From Selaginella moellendorffii (lineage: Eukaryota; Streptophyta; Lycopodiopsida; Selaginellales; Selaginellaceae), in the NCBI RefSeq assembly GCF_000143415.4, contig NW_003314301.1:1052702-1116701 (forward strand): 64,000 bases of DNA. Direction: 5' to 3'. The number at the start of each line of letters is the position of its first letter. Position 1 is the first letter of the stretch. A model generated the notes under the pieces. It had not been told where the DNA came from and did not search any database. It saw only the letters and a program-made list of their open reading frames with translations. Made by a program: the position numbers and the translations under genes. Of this stretch, positions 1 through 9,921 are shown one piece after another.

Positions 1-24
1 GCTTGAGGGAGAGGGAGAGGAAGG

Positions 25-1188
25 ATGAGGCGACGAAGCGTAGGCGCTGTGCTTCTTGTGACACTGGTGGTGGTGGCGCTGCTCTTCGAGAATGGAAAAG
101 CAAATCGGGAAGGTTATAAGCCTGGTTTCTTTCCTATTTTTTCTCAAGGGAAAATATTCAGGTGAAGCTTTAGCAGCTTTCAAAGAAGCGCTCGTCGACC
201 CAAACGGTGTGCTGGATAGTTGGGATCCATCTCTGGTGAATCCGTGTACATGGTTTCGAGTGACTTGCAACAGCGACGATTTCGTGATGCGAATGTGAGT
301 TCCAAGCTCATACATGACAAGAAGCTAACTATTATCTCCCTCATTTTGTTTTCCCGTTCCAGAGACTTGGAGAATGCATCGTTGCGAGGGAGACTAGTAC
401 CTCACCTTGCGAGCCTCCGTCATTTGCAATATCTGTAAGTACCTACATTAAAAAGAGGAAGGAGCGCACTGTAGAGAAATAGATAGAGAATAGAATAGAG
501 GGGCCAGTGGGGTCCTTGTCTTTGCAAAAAGAAGAGGAGGATTTGAACCTGCCACACAAGCTGCCACAGATTTTCAGTCTGTCTGCTTGGCCACTAGGAC
601 CTTGCTGCAACTCTTGTTACATACCAGTCTTCCTTTCGACTTGTAGAAGCTGACTTGTTTCACATCTACAGGGAACTTAACAATAATCTCTTAAGCGGTT
701 CTATCCCACGGGAACTTGGGGAGCTTAAGGAACTGATCAGCCTGGACTTGTACGACAACTATCTCACTGGAACCATTCCTGACACTTTGTCTGAGCTCAA
801 CTCTCTCAGATTCTTGTGAGTACACTCCCAGTATCTCTCTGTCTGACTCTCGAATTAAATTAAACACTGTGTGTCGAGTGCAGAAGATTAAATAGCAATT
901 TGCTTTCGGGATCTATTCCGGAATCACTCACCTGTTTGTCCAATCTCAAAGTAATGTAAGTGAAGAGTGTGCGTTTGATAGCAAAACTATGATTCTGATA
1001 TTCCAGAGACTTCTCGGATAACAATCTCAGCGGACGGGTTCCCAGTGATGGTTCATTCGCCCGCATGAGCTCCAAGAGGTGCGAAGATGTTCTTTTCATG
1101 CTTCAAAGTGAAGTTCGAAGTTTTATTTTCTTGCAGCTTTCAAAGAAACTCTGGTCTTTGCGGTCCCAGTGTTGGGAGAGAATGCTGA
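25..1188 (+). CDS. Secreted SERK-like LRR protein (LRR1/At5g21090 type), copy 1
   Basis: Seven exons, all phase-consistent: 25-112, 162-294, 363-434, 672-815, 884-955, 1007-1078, 1137-1188, giving 210 aa. The ATG at 25 opens a signal peptide ([20 protein letters not shown]). Next comes the LRRNT cap with the SERK-type run [11 protein letters not shown] and the pair CTWFRVTC. About five LRRs of the L..N.L.G.IP type follow, each coded by a 72-nt exon or the double 144-nt exon. The protein ends with a short C-terminal cap ([11 protein letters not shown]) and has no membrane helix or kinase domain. That matches the small extracellular LRR proteins related to the SERK/BAK1 ectodomain, known from Arabidopsis At5g21090 and rice LRR1. 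A role in apoplastic receptor complexes is inferred from the family. Intron 3 is the long one (237 bp) and carries a tRNA-derived element. A paralogue with the same exon layout lies on the other strand at 4143-5150. Confidence 0.88.
511..601 (-). repeat. tRNA-derived SINE-like element in LRR intron 3
   Basis: Read on the minus strand from 601, the sequence starts GGTCCTAGTGGCCAAGC (A-box-like). It has an anticodon-like stem-loop with loop CTGAAAA, a perfect B box GGTTCAAATCC (549-539), and ends AAGGACC, which pairs with the start. The D arm does not fold and about 17 extra bases lie between the T arm and the 3' acceptor half, so it is not a working tRNA. A tRNA-derived SINE head or pseudo-tRNA is the best reading. 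Confidence 0.5.
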
Positions 1189-1392
1189 TTTCTATAATTC
1201 TCACACAGGTATATATAGCAGTATACATGTTAAGATTACGTATTATGAATGGATTGAACTTGTTGAAAAATCCCTGTGCCTTCGTTTTCGTGATTCAAGC
1301 ATTAGTGCGGGTCATAATTCAAAATATCTAGCAAGTAAGTAGCTTCATGTTTCTGTGGTTTGTGACTTACATCTGTGTTTTCATGTACAGAA

Positions 1393-3096
1393 ATGGAAAA
1401 TCATAGCTTACCGACTAGAGCAGTCGTCTTCTCTGCAAATTCGGGAGCAAACCAGAGGCTCATGTCGAAGCGCAAAAAGAACCCCCTGGATCACCTGGAG
1501 GTTGCACTGATTGGAGCAGGCAGTGGAACATATGCCCAGCTTTTGGACGAGTGCGGCCGAGCAAAGTCGGTGCTTCACGGCAAGTTTGTCCACCAGCACA
1601 TTATCGACAACGGGTACGAGCAGGACACATTCGTGGCTAATCTGGTAATGCAGATGTACATCAAGTGTGGCTGCTTGGAGGAGGCACGCCTGGTTTTTAG
1701 CAGGATGGTAAAACCGAGCCTCGTCTCATGGACCACTATGCTTTCGGCATATGCCCAGAACGGATATCCGTCGGAGGCACTGAAGCTCGTAAATTACATG
1801 GAGCTCAACGGACTGAAGCCAGACAAGGTGACCCTCTTGTGCATACTGGGAGCTTGTTCTTACATCGGAGAGATCTCACGTGCCAGGGAAGTGCATCAGC
1901 GAGTAGCTGCCTGTGGATTCGACAGCGAAACTCCTATCGGGAATTCGCTGGTCCACATGTATACGAGATGCGGTAGTCTGCAAGATGCAAGGCTCGTCTT
2001 CGAAGGCATGACCAGGAGGAACGTCGTGTCGTGGAACTCAATGGTGGCTGCGTGTGCACAACTAGGCGGTGCTAAGGATGCTCTCGAAGTGTTTGCGCGA
2101 ATGCTGGAGGAGAATGTGCAACCAGACAAGGTGACTTTCATGAATTTGCTTCAAGCCTTTTCTACTGACGAGGATCTGGCAGCCGCTCGAGATATCCATT
2201 CGAAGATTGTGGAGCATGGATTCGAGTCGGACGTGGCCGTGGGAACCGCGGTAATGAGCATGTACGGGAAGTGTAAAAGTTTGGAAGACGCCCGGCTGGT
2301 GTTCGAGAGACTACACGGGAAGAACTTGGTTACGTGGAACACCATGATCTCAGTATACGCTCACGGTGATCGTCCAGAGGAGGCACTCTCAATCTACAAT
2401 GCAATGGGGGAGCAGTACATACAACCGGATCATATCACTTTCACCAGCGTTCTCGCGGCCTGTGCATCGATTGGTGTTCTACAAAACGGGAAAAGGATTC
2501 ACGGTCACGTCAAGGTGTTTCGGATGGAGGACCACGCTTCTGTGGCAACTGGCCTGGTGAAAATGTACAGCCAGTGCGGAAGTGTGGGAGATGCAAGAGA
2601 AGTATTCGAGACAATGAACAGGGACTTGGTGGCATGGAACACGATGATAGCAGGATACGCACAGCACGGCTACACAGAGCAGGCAGTCGAGCTCTTCCAC
2701 AAAATGGACGTGATTCCAGACGAAGTTACGTTCGTTAGTCTGCTGGACGCTTGCGGCCACAGTGGCCTCGTGACAGATTCGTGGTACTACTTCCGTTCCA
2801 TGCTCCAGCTGGGAGTATCTCCAACGATACAGCACTTTGGCTGTATGGTCTCGCTTTTGGGAAAAGTGGGGAAGCTGGACCAAGCCGAAAAGCTTATACT
2901 GAGCATGAAGGCCTTTCGAGTAGAAGCAAATGCCGTGGTGTGGAAAATGTTTCTGGATGCGTGCAAGACGCACGGAAACATGGAGAAAGGAGCTCGAGCT
3001 GCTGCTGAGGTTCTACGCCTGGAGTCAGGGGATTCTTTCCCTTACGTCGTCCTTGCGAACATATGCTCGACAACTGAAGAACCAGAACCACAGTAA
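1393..3096 (+). CDS. PLS-type pentatricopeptide repeat protein
   Basis: Single-exon reading frame of 567 aa from the ATG at 1393. An in-frame ATG at 1375 exists, but a splice-acceptor-like tract ending in cag sits directly before 1393, so a 5'-UTR intron and the downstream start look more likely. The protein is a run of P, L and S-type PPR motifs with repeated signatures such as NSLVHMYTRCGSLQDARLVF and VSWNSMVAACAQ. It closes with a partial E-like segment (VVWKMFLDACKTHGN) and has no DYW domain. PPR proteins of this class bind organelle RNA and act in editing, splicing or stability; the target here is unknown. No clear transit peptide is visible. A possible 3' intron (gtaagc near 3092 to cag at 3138) would extend the protein by about 40 residues; I cannot tell whether it is used. 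It lies between the two LRR paralogues. Confidence 0.88.
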   Translation: MENHSLPTRAVVFSANSGANQRLMSKRKKNPLDHLEVALIGAGSGTYAQLLDECGRAKSVLHGKFVHQHIIDNGYEQDTFVANLVMQMYIKCGCLEEARLVFSRMVKPSLVSWTTMLSAYAQNGYPSEALKLVNYMELNGLKPDKVTLLCILGACSYIGEISRAREVHQRVAACGFDSETPIGNSLVHMYTRCGSLQDARLVFEGMTRRNVVSWNSMVAACAQLGGAKDALEVFARMLEENVQPDKVTFMNLLQAFSTDEDLAAARDIHSKIVEHGFESDVAVGTAVMSMYGKCKSLEDARLVFERLHGKNLVTWNTMISVYAHGDRPEEALSIYNAMGEQYIQPDHITFTSVLAACASIGVLQNGKRIHGHVKVFRMEDHASVATGLVKMYSQCGSVGDAREVFETMNRDLVAWNTMIAGYAQHGYTEQAVELFHKMDVIPDEVTFVSLLDACGHSGLVTDSWYYFRSMLQLGVSPTIQHFGCMVSLLGKVGKLDQAEKLILSMKAFRVEANAVVWKMFLDACKTHGNMEKGARAAAEVLRLESGDSFPYVVLANICSTTEEPEPQ

Positions 3097-4142
3097 GCAC
3101 GCAAGCACCGTTCTTTCTGATCCAGTTAATCCACGCAGGAACCTGCTGCTCGTGAACACTGTCATCAGTACGGATGAGGCACACGAATTTGTTTCCAGTT
3201 CTGGAAAGCTTCCTAAAGGGCACAGTACACCATCTTTCTTGGTAACTGATCTCGCTTAAAGTATTATTGCGAACCAAACTTTCGAGACCATTCTTCTGAC
3301 CCACCGAGAAAATTTTCGTGTCGAGCAGAGTACGTTGTGCTTTTTATTTTCTAGTGCTCATGCATTTCTTGTGTTCAGGGACGGGCGTGCAGCGTACTGG
3401 TATTTGACACGAGATTCTTTTTGACCTGCATCAGAAAATCTGATTTACTGGTAAATATCACATTTTAATTGTTTGCTTTTCGTTGTTTCTAAGACATTAG
3501 CCTGCAGACACTTTCTTTACGAGTCTCAAAGAATGAAGTGGAACGACGAAACTCCAAATTATTGTTATAGTGCGCTCTGGGTGGAGACTGTTGGACTGCT
3601 TCTAAATCTCCGTCTTTTCCAAGACTGGTACGGACAATACAGAGAAAATTTTGATTTTTGAGAGACTTTTCATCAGGTGTTTAATGCCGTTTATACTAGA
3701 ATCAAGTGTTTTTTCCTGCTGGCTTGTGTGTAAGTGCTGAGCTCAGATAAGTACCATTTTTTCCGGGCTGCAAACGTTTAGCAGGGATGCAGAAGAGAGC
3801 CCAAGGTCTGATTCCAGTCCTTGTCGTCTGTCTGTGGCTACGACGCTAAACGTTCGTTTTTGAATTCTTTACAGGTCCCAAAGCGAAGGAATTTTGAACG
3901 GTGACTTTGGATTGCATGATCATTGTTGGAGGAAACTTCCAGAACGGAGTCCGAGGATTACAACTCATGGCATCCCCGGAAGATCATTCCCTCTACAACT
4001 CTCTGGAAAATCATAATTCTGTGGACGTGAACTATGGTCTCTGTTTTGCTGAGAGCGGTATGCATAAGTCTGCTGCTACGCCTTTGTCATTACCAAGACT
4101 GACTTTTCGTGGTGATTGATTGATGCAGTTTGGACTTGAGGT
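3097..4142. other. Intergenic spacer between PPR and LRR copy 2
   Basis: About 1 kb with no gene I can support. It should hold the 3' ends of the convergent PPR (+) and LRR (-) genes. Short open frames here have no recognisable domain, and the frame at 3916-4057 joins nothing downstream in phase. Confidence 0.5.
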
Positions 4143-5150
4143 TCAAGTACAGGGTCTTTTGACTGCGTGTCCACAAAGTCCTGGATTGCCTTCAAAGCTG
4201 CAACACGCAGTTAATGTGACAATTAAGCTCCCAGACGACTCGAAAACTACATCTACCTTACCTCTTTTGGCCAAATTTCTGAAACGAGCCTCCCCGAGGA
4301 ACAGTTCCTGTGAAGCTGTTATGAGAGAGATCGCTGCAGAACAAAAAAACATACAGGGAAGAAATGTAAGTTCTTTTGGAGCTTTCCGCCGGCAGAACTG
4401 TTCAAACTATAGCTTACAGGACTTTCAGGTTCGGCAACGTCGTAAGCTCTTGTGGGATTTGACCGGATAATTGGTTGTCGTTGAGCCGGCTGTAGTGAGA
4501 ATTATCGTAAGAGGAACGACGTGTCGACAAATCACTCACAGGAAAACAAGACTTCGCATGTTACCGATCGATTTCGGGATTGATCCGGACAGGTGGTTGT
4601 ATTGCAAGTCGAGGCTGACCAGGGACTTCAAGTTTCCAAACTCCGGAGGGATGGATCCAGTAAGGCTGTTGTTGAAAAGCTCCCTGCTCATCGACCAATC
4701 GATCCACAAGAAAGGTAAGCTACATAAACTTTCCATAAAGTGCGACACTTACAAATGCTCCAAGTTTTTCAGATTGGCGAGCTCGGGAACCAGCTTCCCG
4801 GACAGATCTCCTCGTGCCAAGTCCCTGCAAGGAAGAACACGATCCGATCATCAAAACGTCCAGGTTGCTTTCCAATCTTCTCTCCCTGCTTACACTCTAG
4901 TGACAAGGTCGTCTTGGTTGCAGGTAACATAGAGCCAGGTGCAAGGATTGATCAATGTCGGATCCCAGGTCTCGAGCATCCCAGTGGGATCGCTCACCGC
5001 CTGCTTGAACGCGTTGAGCGAGTCTCCTGCCAAGAAGAACAAACAATGCCCGGTAAGAGACGCCAAGAGAGAAGCTCTCTTCTCCTCCTCCTTACCTTCC
5101 AAACTGGCCAGGACGAGATCGAACAGGAGAAACAAGCCCAGGAGCTTCAT
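4143..5150 (-). CDS. Secreted SERK-like LRR protein, copy 2
   Basis: Seven exons on the minus strand: 5150-5096, 5026-4894, 4824-4753, 4683-4540, 4489-4418, 4333-4262, 4197-4143, giving 200 aa. Exon lengths 2-6 (133, 72, 144, 72, 72) are identical to LRR copy 1. The signal peptide is [16 protein letters not shown]. The LRRNT is [19 protein letters not shown], and LRRs such as [18 protein letters not shown] follow. The C-terminus reads [14 protein letters not shown], so the paired cysteines of the family cap are kept. There is no membrane helix or kinase. It is a soluble apoplastic LRR protein by family comparison, with function inferred only. Plus-strand open frames across this gene are antisense shadows. 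Confidence 0.88.
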
Positions 5151-5316
5151 CCTCTCCTCTCCGAGCTCCAAATCTTGGCTCCAAACTCTTTCCTCTCTCC
5201 TTTTGGCCAGTCCACAAACGTTTAAAACTATATGGACCGGGTACGTGCGATCGAGAGCCTTGTTTACAGGAATGTGGCCTTTCAGTGGATCACAGCACTA
5301 CTAGTCTTCGGTCAGA

Positions 5317-5335
5317 GTTGACTGAGTTAGTCAAC
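5317..5335. promoter_or_regulatory. Inverted pair of W-boxes between divergent LRR and GDSL genes
   Basis: GTTGACTGAGTTAGTCAAC is an imperfect palindrome with arms GTTGACT and AGTCAAC around GAGTT, so it carries TTGAC(T) on both strands. TTGAC is the WRKY-factor core. The site lies 167 bp upstream of the LRR copy 2 ATG and 138 bp upstream of the GDSL1 ATG, so it could serve both. Function is inferred. Confidence 0.4.
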
Positions 5336-5472
5336 CAAGTCCAGTGTTCGAATCGCTGGTCTTTATCTTATTTAGCGCGATTTTCATACAAGACGACAAA
5401 AGAATCTATAAAGTAGATTTTAAACTTTCTAGGGATGCCCCATAGCGAATATCTTTGCATAGTTCTTGGCCA

Positions 5473-6865
5473 ATGGCTATGGTTATAGTGTCTGTTATCG
5501 CAGCTTTGATTTCTCTCGAATTCACGGACGCTGGATCATCATCGTCCTGGGAACTGGGAGGATTCACGGAAAAAATCCCTGCCATCTTCCAGTTTGGGGA
5601 TTCCCTCTCCGATACTGGAAACTCTCTCATCGCCTTTCCACAAGCTTACAAGCGTCTCAACACATCGCCCTATGGCGAGACCTTCTTCCATGGTCCCTCG
5701 GGGAGGGAGTGTGATGGACGCCTCATTGTCGATTTCTTGGGTGAGAATGGTGGCCTCTTTCTCTCTTTTGGATCATCTCTTCTTGTTCTTTGTGTGTGAT
5801 TAAGCTTCCAGCTATGGATTGCCGCTGCTGGAACCCTACTTGCGTCGATTCAAGGGGCAGGATTGGCGACATGGCGTGAGCTTCGCGGCATGCGGCGCCT
5901 CCGCGCTAGGCCGCTCCTTCTTCCACGATCACAACATCTCGATCGGGGCGACATTCCAGCTCGATATCCAGCTCCAGTGGTTCCGGGAATTCAAGACTGT
6001 CTCGGCGATGCGCTCCTCGAAACGAGGTAACCGTCGATTAGATCAGAGGATACGATCAAGAATTTCGTGAGATAATTGCAATCCAGGTCGAAGAACGCAC
6101 CCCTCTGCGGATGATTTCTCCCAGGCGCTCTACATCGTCGGCGAGATTGGTGGTAACGACTATGGAGACATGATGAGCACTATGGATTACTCTCAAATGC
6201 TCCAATTCGTACCGATGGTCGTCCAAACCATCCGGGATTTCATCCAGGCAAGGATGAACTTTCCCAATCCGTTCGTTTCTTTGTTTGATCAATGTCACAG
6301 GATCTCTACAATTTGGGGGCGCGCAAGTTCCTGGTGATCAACATTCCACGCCAGGGATGCAATCCCTCCGTCATCCTCTCGCGCCGCCCAAGCGATCGAC
6401 TGGACGATTTTGGCTGCGTCGCGGATTTTAATGCGCTCAATTCTCGTCACAATTCACTGCTCCGGATCGCAGTGGACAATCTCCGGGAACGCCTTGCCGG
6501 AGCATCGATCGCGCTCGCGGATTTCTATGGCCTAACTGGAGACGTCCTGCGAAATCCCCAAGAATATGGTAAAAAGCAACTCTTTTTTACTGCACCATGA
6601 AGGTAAAAATTGGTCTCGCGCAGGGTTTACTGAGACGAGTAAACCGTGCTGTGGCTCGCCATGGCAAAACTGGATCGTCGATTGCGTGGACGGACTGATG
6701 ATCAACGGTGCGCTGACCATGGGTCAGACATGTGCTGACCCGTCAACGCATCTGTATTGGAATGGATTGCACTTCACGGAACACCTCTACCAGGTTGCGG
6801 CCAACGCATTTCTCAAGGGACAGTACATAAGTGTATCCAAAATAGGGGATAATGTTAAATTGTGA
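5473..6865 (+). CDS. GDSL esterase/lipase 1 (SGNH hydrolase)
   Basis: Five exons: 5473-5740, 5805-6026, 6087-6247, 6301-6568, 6624-6865, giving 386 aa. The ATG at 5473 gives a signal peptide (MAMVIVSVIAALISLEF). Block I reads IFQFGDSLSDTGNS with the nucleophile Ser, block III reads EIGGNDYG, and block V reads LYWNGLHFTEHLY. The His is kept, but the residue three places before it, normally the catalytic Asp (WDGxH), is Asn. Intron 3 has a GC donor (CAG|GCAAGG), shared with GDSL2. The family hydrolyses acyl esters such as cutin monomers, lipids and acetylated polysaccharides in the apoplast; the substrate here is unknown. The C-terminus (after GQY) differs from GDSL2, apparently because about 1.4 kb was inserted there. 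Confidence 0.88.
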
Positions 6866-8440
6866 TGAAAGATATTTTTTAAATCAATTTGATAAAGGCT
6901 TGCCATCTACCGCTCCTGAGGTAAAAATCAAACATTTCAATCAACAAATTCAGTTCTATATGAGACTTTTGAGATGGCAATAAAGCTAGGAGGGGAGAGA
7001 TAGGTGTCATCTATCTATCTATCTATTTATATGTTGTTTACAGTCTTGTAGTGCTCATAGAGAAGCATAAGACTTTATGAATGCAATGCAATTGAAAAAC
7101 TTTAAAATTGGTGGTGGATGTTTTCTGGATTAAATAATCATTCATGTTTACATCCCTAATAACCATAAAAACGACCAGATTCAAGTATGCCATCTATTAT
7201 TCTATCTTTAAGATCGTCATAGGCTTTACTAAGATATTTAAACCAGGGATCCTAGAACCTGTTATTTCTAATTCATGGACAATAGTTTTAAAATCTTTTG
7301 GCCTTACTTCATGCTGGGTGCCATGAGACCTTGTAAACAGTATATGAATGAATGATTCAATTCCAAAACAATGTTTAAATACAAGATTAGTAAGAAATAA
7401 TCAATTCACGTTTTATTATGATTATTAAACTTTGATCTGATGTGTCAGCCATTGAGTGGCTGCCTAAATCCTAGTTGCCACCGCTCCATTCAACTTTGTA
7501 AATATATGACATCATCCCAAGTCAATCATCTAGATAATAAACATGGCTTGTTAGGGCAGTGGTCTTCTAATAACAAGCTAAACAGATTTAACTAGTGAGA
7601 ATGATTTGCACCTTGGGTGAGAAAGTTGATTGGTGGAGTTCCTTGTAAAGAGAATTCAATGAGCAATATTGTCAGACTAAGGCCTTGAAGAAAGCAATAT
7701 GACCACAAAGAGTAACGAGAATTGTTTAATTAAAATTCTACAGTGTTACATAAACATGGATATTGATGTGATCAAACGTCTAGGAGTCTCAGTTCCTAGT
7801 GCAGAGCTGGATTTAGATCCATGAATAGGTTCTTGTTTGGTACTGACAAAACATTTTATGGTTTTTCTTTAAATGATACCATCCTTAGATGGAGTTTTTT
7901 GCCATGAGTAAAAAGAGAACTTCCAAAGGTGGAGATTGGTCCTCAAGCATTTTAATGTTCCCCTGGAAAGTTAGTGGATTTCTTCTGTTGTATGTTTGGT
8001 AAGATCTGGACCTTATGAACTTGCATCTTGGCACTCACATTGTTTCATGCTTCTTATTGGGCTTCCTCGTATTACCCATGCTAGGTAATATCTGGTCTAT
8101 GGAGATTACAGCATGGAGCAGCAAATAGATCCTGATTCCTGCATACGACATGAAAGTACAGCACAACAATGTCAAATAGCTCGTTGTAAACATGTACGAT
8201 GTGTAGGACTCGCGTACTGGACCTTATCCTAGCCAATGAGAGCTTGACCAGTAGATAGAGAAAAAGCTAAAGTTCACAATGTACTAAATGGTAAAAATAT
8301 TTTAGAGTAATATGCATCTTAAACAAATTCAGTTTGGATAAATTCTAACCTATGGCCATTGTTGGCTGTTTTAAAGAAGCAAGAGCCTAAAGATTGGTCC
8401 TCATTCCTTCCAAAGATATATTCCTTCCAGTCTGACGCCA
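6866..8440. other. Spacer with probable insertion in the GDSL1 3' end
   Basis: About 1.6 kb without a supported gene. A short (TCTA)n tract lies near 7011-7027. At 8245-8265 the run agcttgaccagtagatag matches the stop region of GDSL2 (9909-9926), as if GDSL1 once ended there and the stretch from about 6835 to 8240 was inserted later. I see no clear terminal repeats or coding domain in the inserted part. Confidence 0.4.
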
Positions 8441-9921
8441 ATGCGATCAATGAGATCAATGGTAGCAGCAGCTTTCTTTCTCGTTTTCTTTCTCAAATTT
8501 GCAGCAGCTGGAGCCGCGCGCTCTCCCTGGGCGCTGGGAGGCATCAAACAAGTCCCAACGATCTTCCAGTTTGGAGATTCCCTCTCCGACGCTGGCAACT
8601 CCCTCATCGCATTCCCACATACTTACAAGCGCCTCAACACGTCGCCCTATGGCGAGACCTTCTTCCATCATCCCGCGGGGAGAGAGAGTGACGGGCGCCT
8701 CATTGTCGATTTCTTGGGTGAGAGCTCGAATCTATTTTATCCTGGGAAACAGTGTCTCGATTTTCTTTGCCGCGATCTTTGTCTGATTCTTTGATTCTTG
8801 GGTTATAGCTGAAGGCTATGGATTGCCGCTGCTGGATCCATACTTGCTGCTGTCCAAGGGGAGGAATTGGCGCCATGGCGTGAATTTTGCGGCGGGAGGA
8901 GCCTCGGCGCTACCCCTTCGATTCTATGACCAACACAACATATCGCTCGCGGGATCACGGCACACATTCCCGCTCGATATCCAGCTCCGGTGGTTCCAGG
9001 ATTTCAAGAATGTGTCAATGCTGCGCTCCAACCAAGGTACTCGATCCATCAATCCATTTCGCAAGCGAGAAATTTCACTCTTTTCACTCCAGGGGGAAGA
9101 ACACACCCTTCTCTGCATGATTTCTCCCAGGCCCTGTACATCGTGGGCGAGATCGGTGGAAACGACTATGGATTCATGAAGAAGAGTGGCCTGGATTACC
9201 CCCAAATGATGGAATTCGTCCCGTTCGTCGTACAGGCCATCCGGGATCTCATCCAGGCAAGGATGAACTTTCCCAATTCTCTGCTTTTGTCAGTTTACTC
9301 TCGCGCATTGATGGATCTCTCGATCTCACACTAAATCTCTCCACATGGTGGGCAGAATCTCTACAACTTGGGCGCGCGCAAGTTCCTGGTGACCAACATC
9401 CCGCGCCAGGGATGCAATCCCAGCTTCCTCGTCTCCCGCCGTCCCAGCGATCGCTTGGACGAGCTCGGCTGCATCGCGGATTTCAACGCGCTCAATGCCC
9501 ACCACAATTCGCTACTTCGAGAGGCAGTGGACGATCTCCGCGTCAGCCTAGCCGGAGCGTCGATCGCGCACGCGGATTTCTACAGCGCGATTGAACCGAT
9601 CTTGCGAAATCCTCAATCATACGGTAAACTTCCACTCTGTTTCTACCTTTTTCACCTGGCTAAACCGAGAGTTTACACGCAGGATTTACGGAGCCTCGTA
9701 CGGTATGCTGTGGTACGCCCTGGCTAACGCAGGTCGTTGATTGCGTGGACGGTGGGATGATCAACGGCATCCTGACGAAGGGCCAGACGTGCGCCGACCC
9801 GTCAGTTCACATATACTGGAATGGAGTTCACTTCACGGAACACTTATATCATATTGTCGCAAACGCCTTTCTCACGGGACAATATGTTGATTTAGTCGCA
9901 AACCAAAAGCTTGACCAGTAG
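8441..9921 (+). CDS. GDSL esterase/lipase 2 (SGNH hydrolase)
   Basis: Five exons: 8441-8717, 8809-9036, 9093-9256, 9356-9623, 9683-9921, giving 391 aa. Three in-frame ATGs occur in the first 7 codons. The signal peptide follows (MVAAAFFLVFFLKFAAAG). Block I is IFQFGDSLSDAGNS, block III is EIGGNDYGF and block V is IYWNGVHFTEHLY. As in GDSL1 the catalytic Asp position of the DxxH motif is Asn. Intron positions and phases equal those of GDSL1, and intron 3 again starts with GC (CAG|GCAAGG). It is a secreted hydrolase by family, and the two are clearly a tandem duplication (near-identical blocks such as LNTSPYGETFFH). A third, collapsed copy lies at 12.3 kb. Confidence 0.9.

Noticed and set aside
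3901..4470. Two plus-strand open frames that look like a spliced gene
   Set aside because: The second overlaps exons of the minus-strand LRR copy 2, which is supported by homology and phases. The two frames also do not join in phase, because a stop follows the acceptor.
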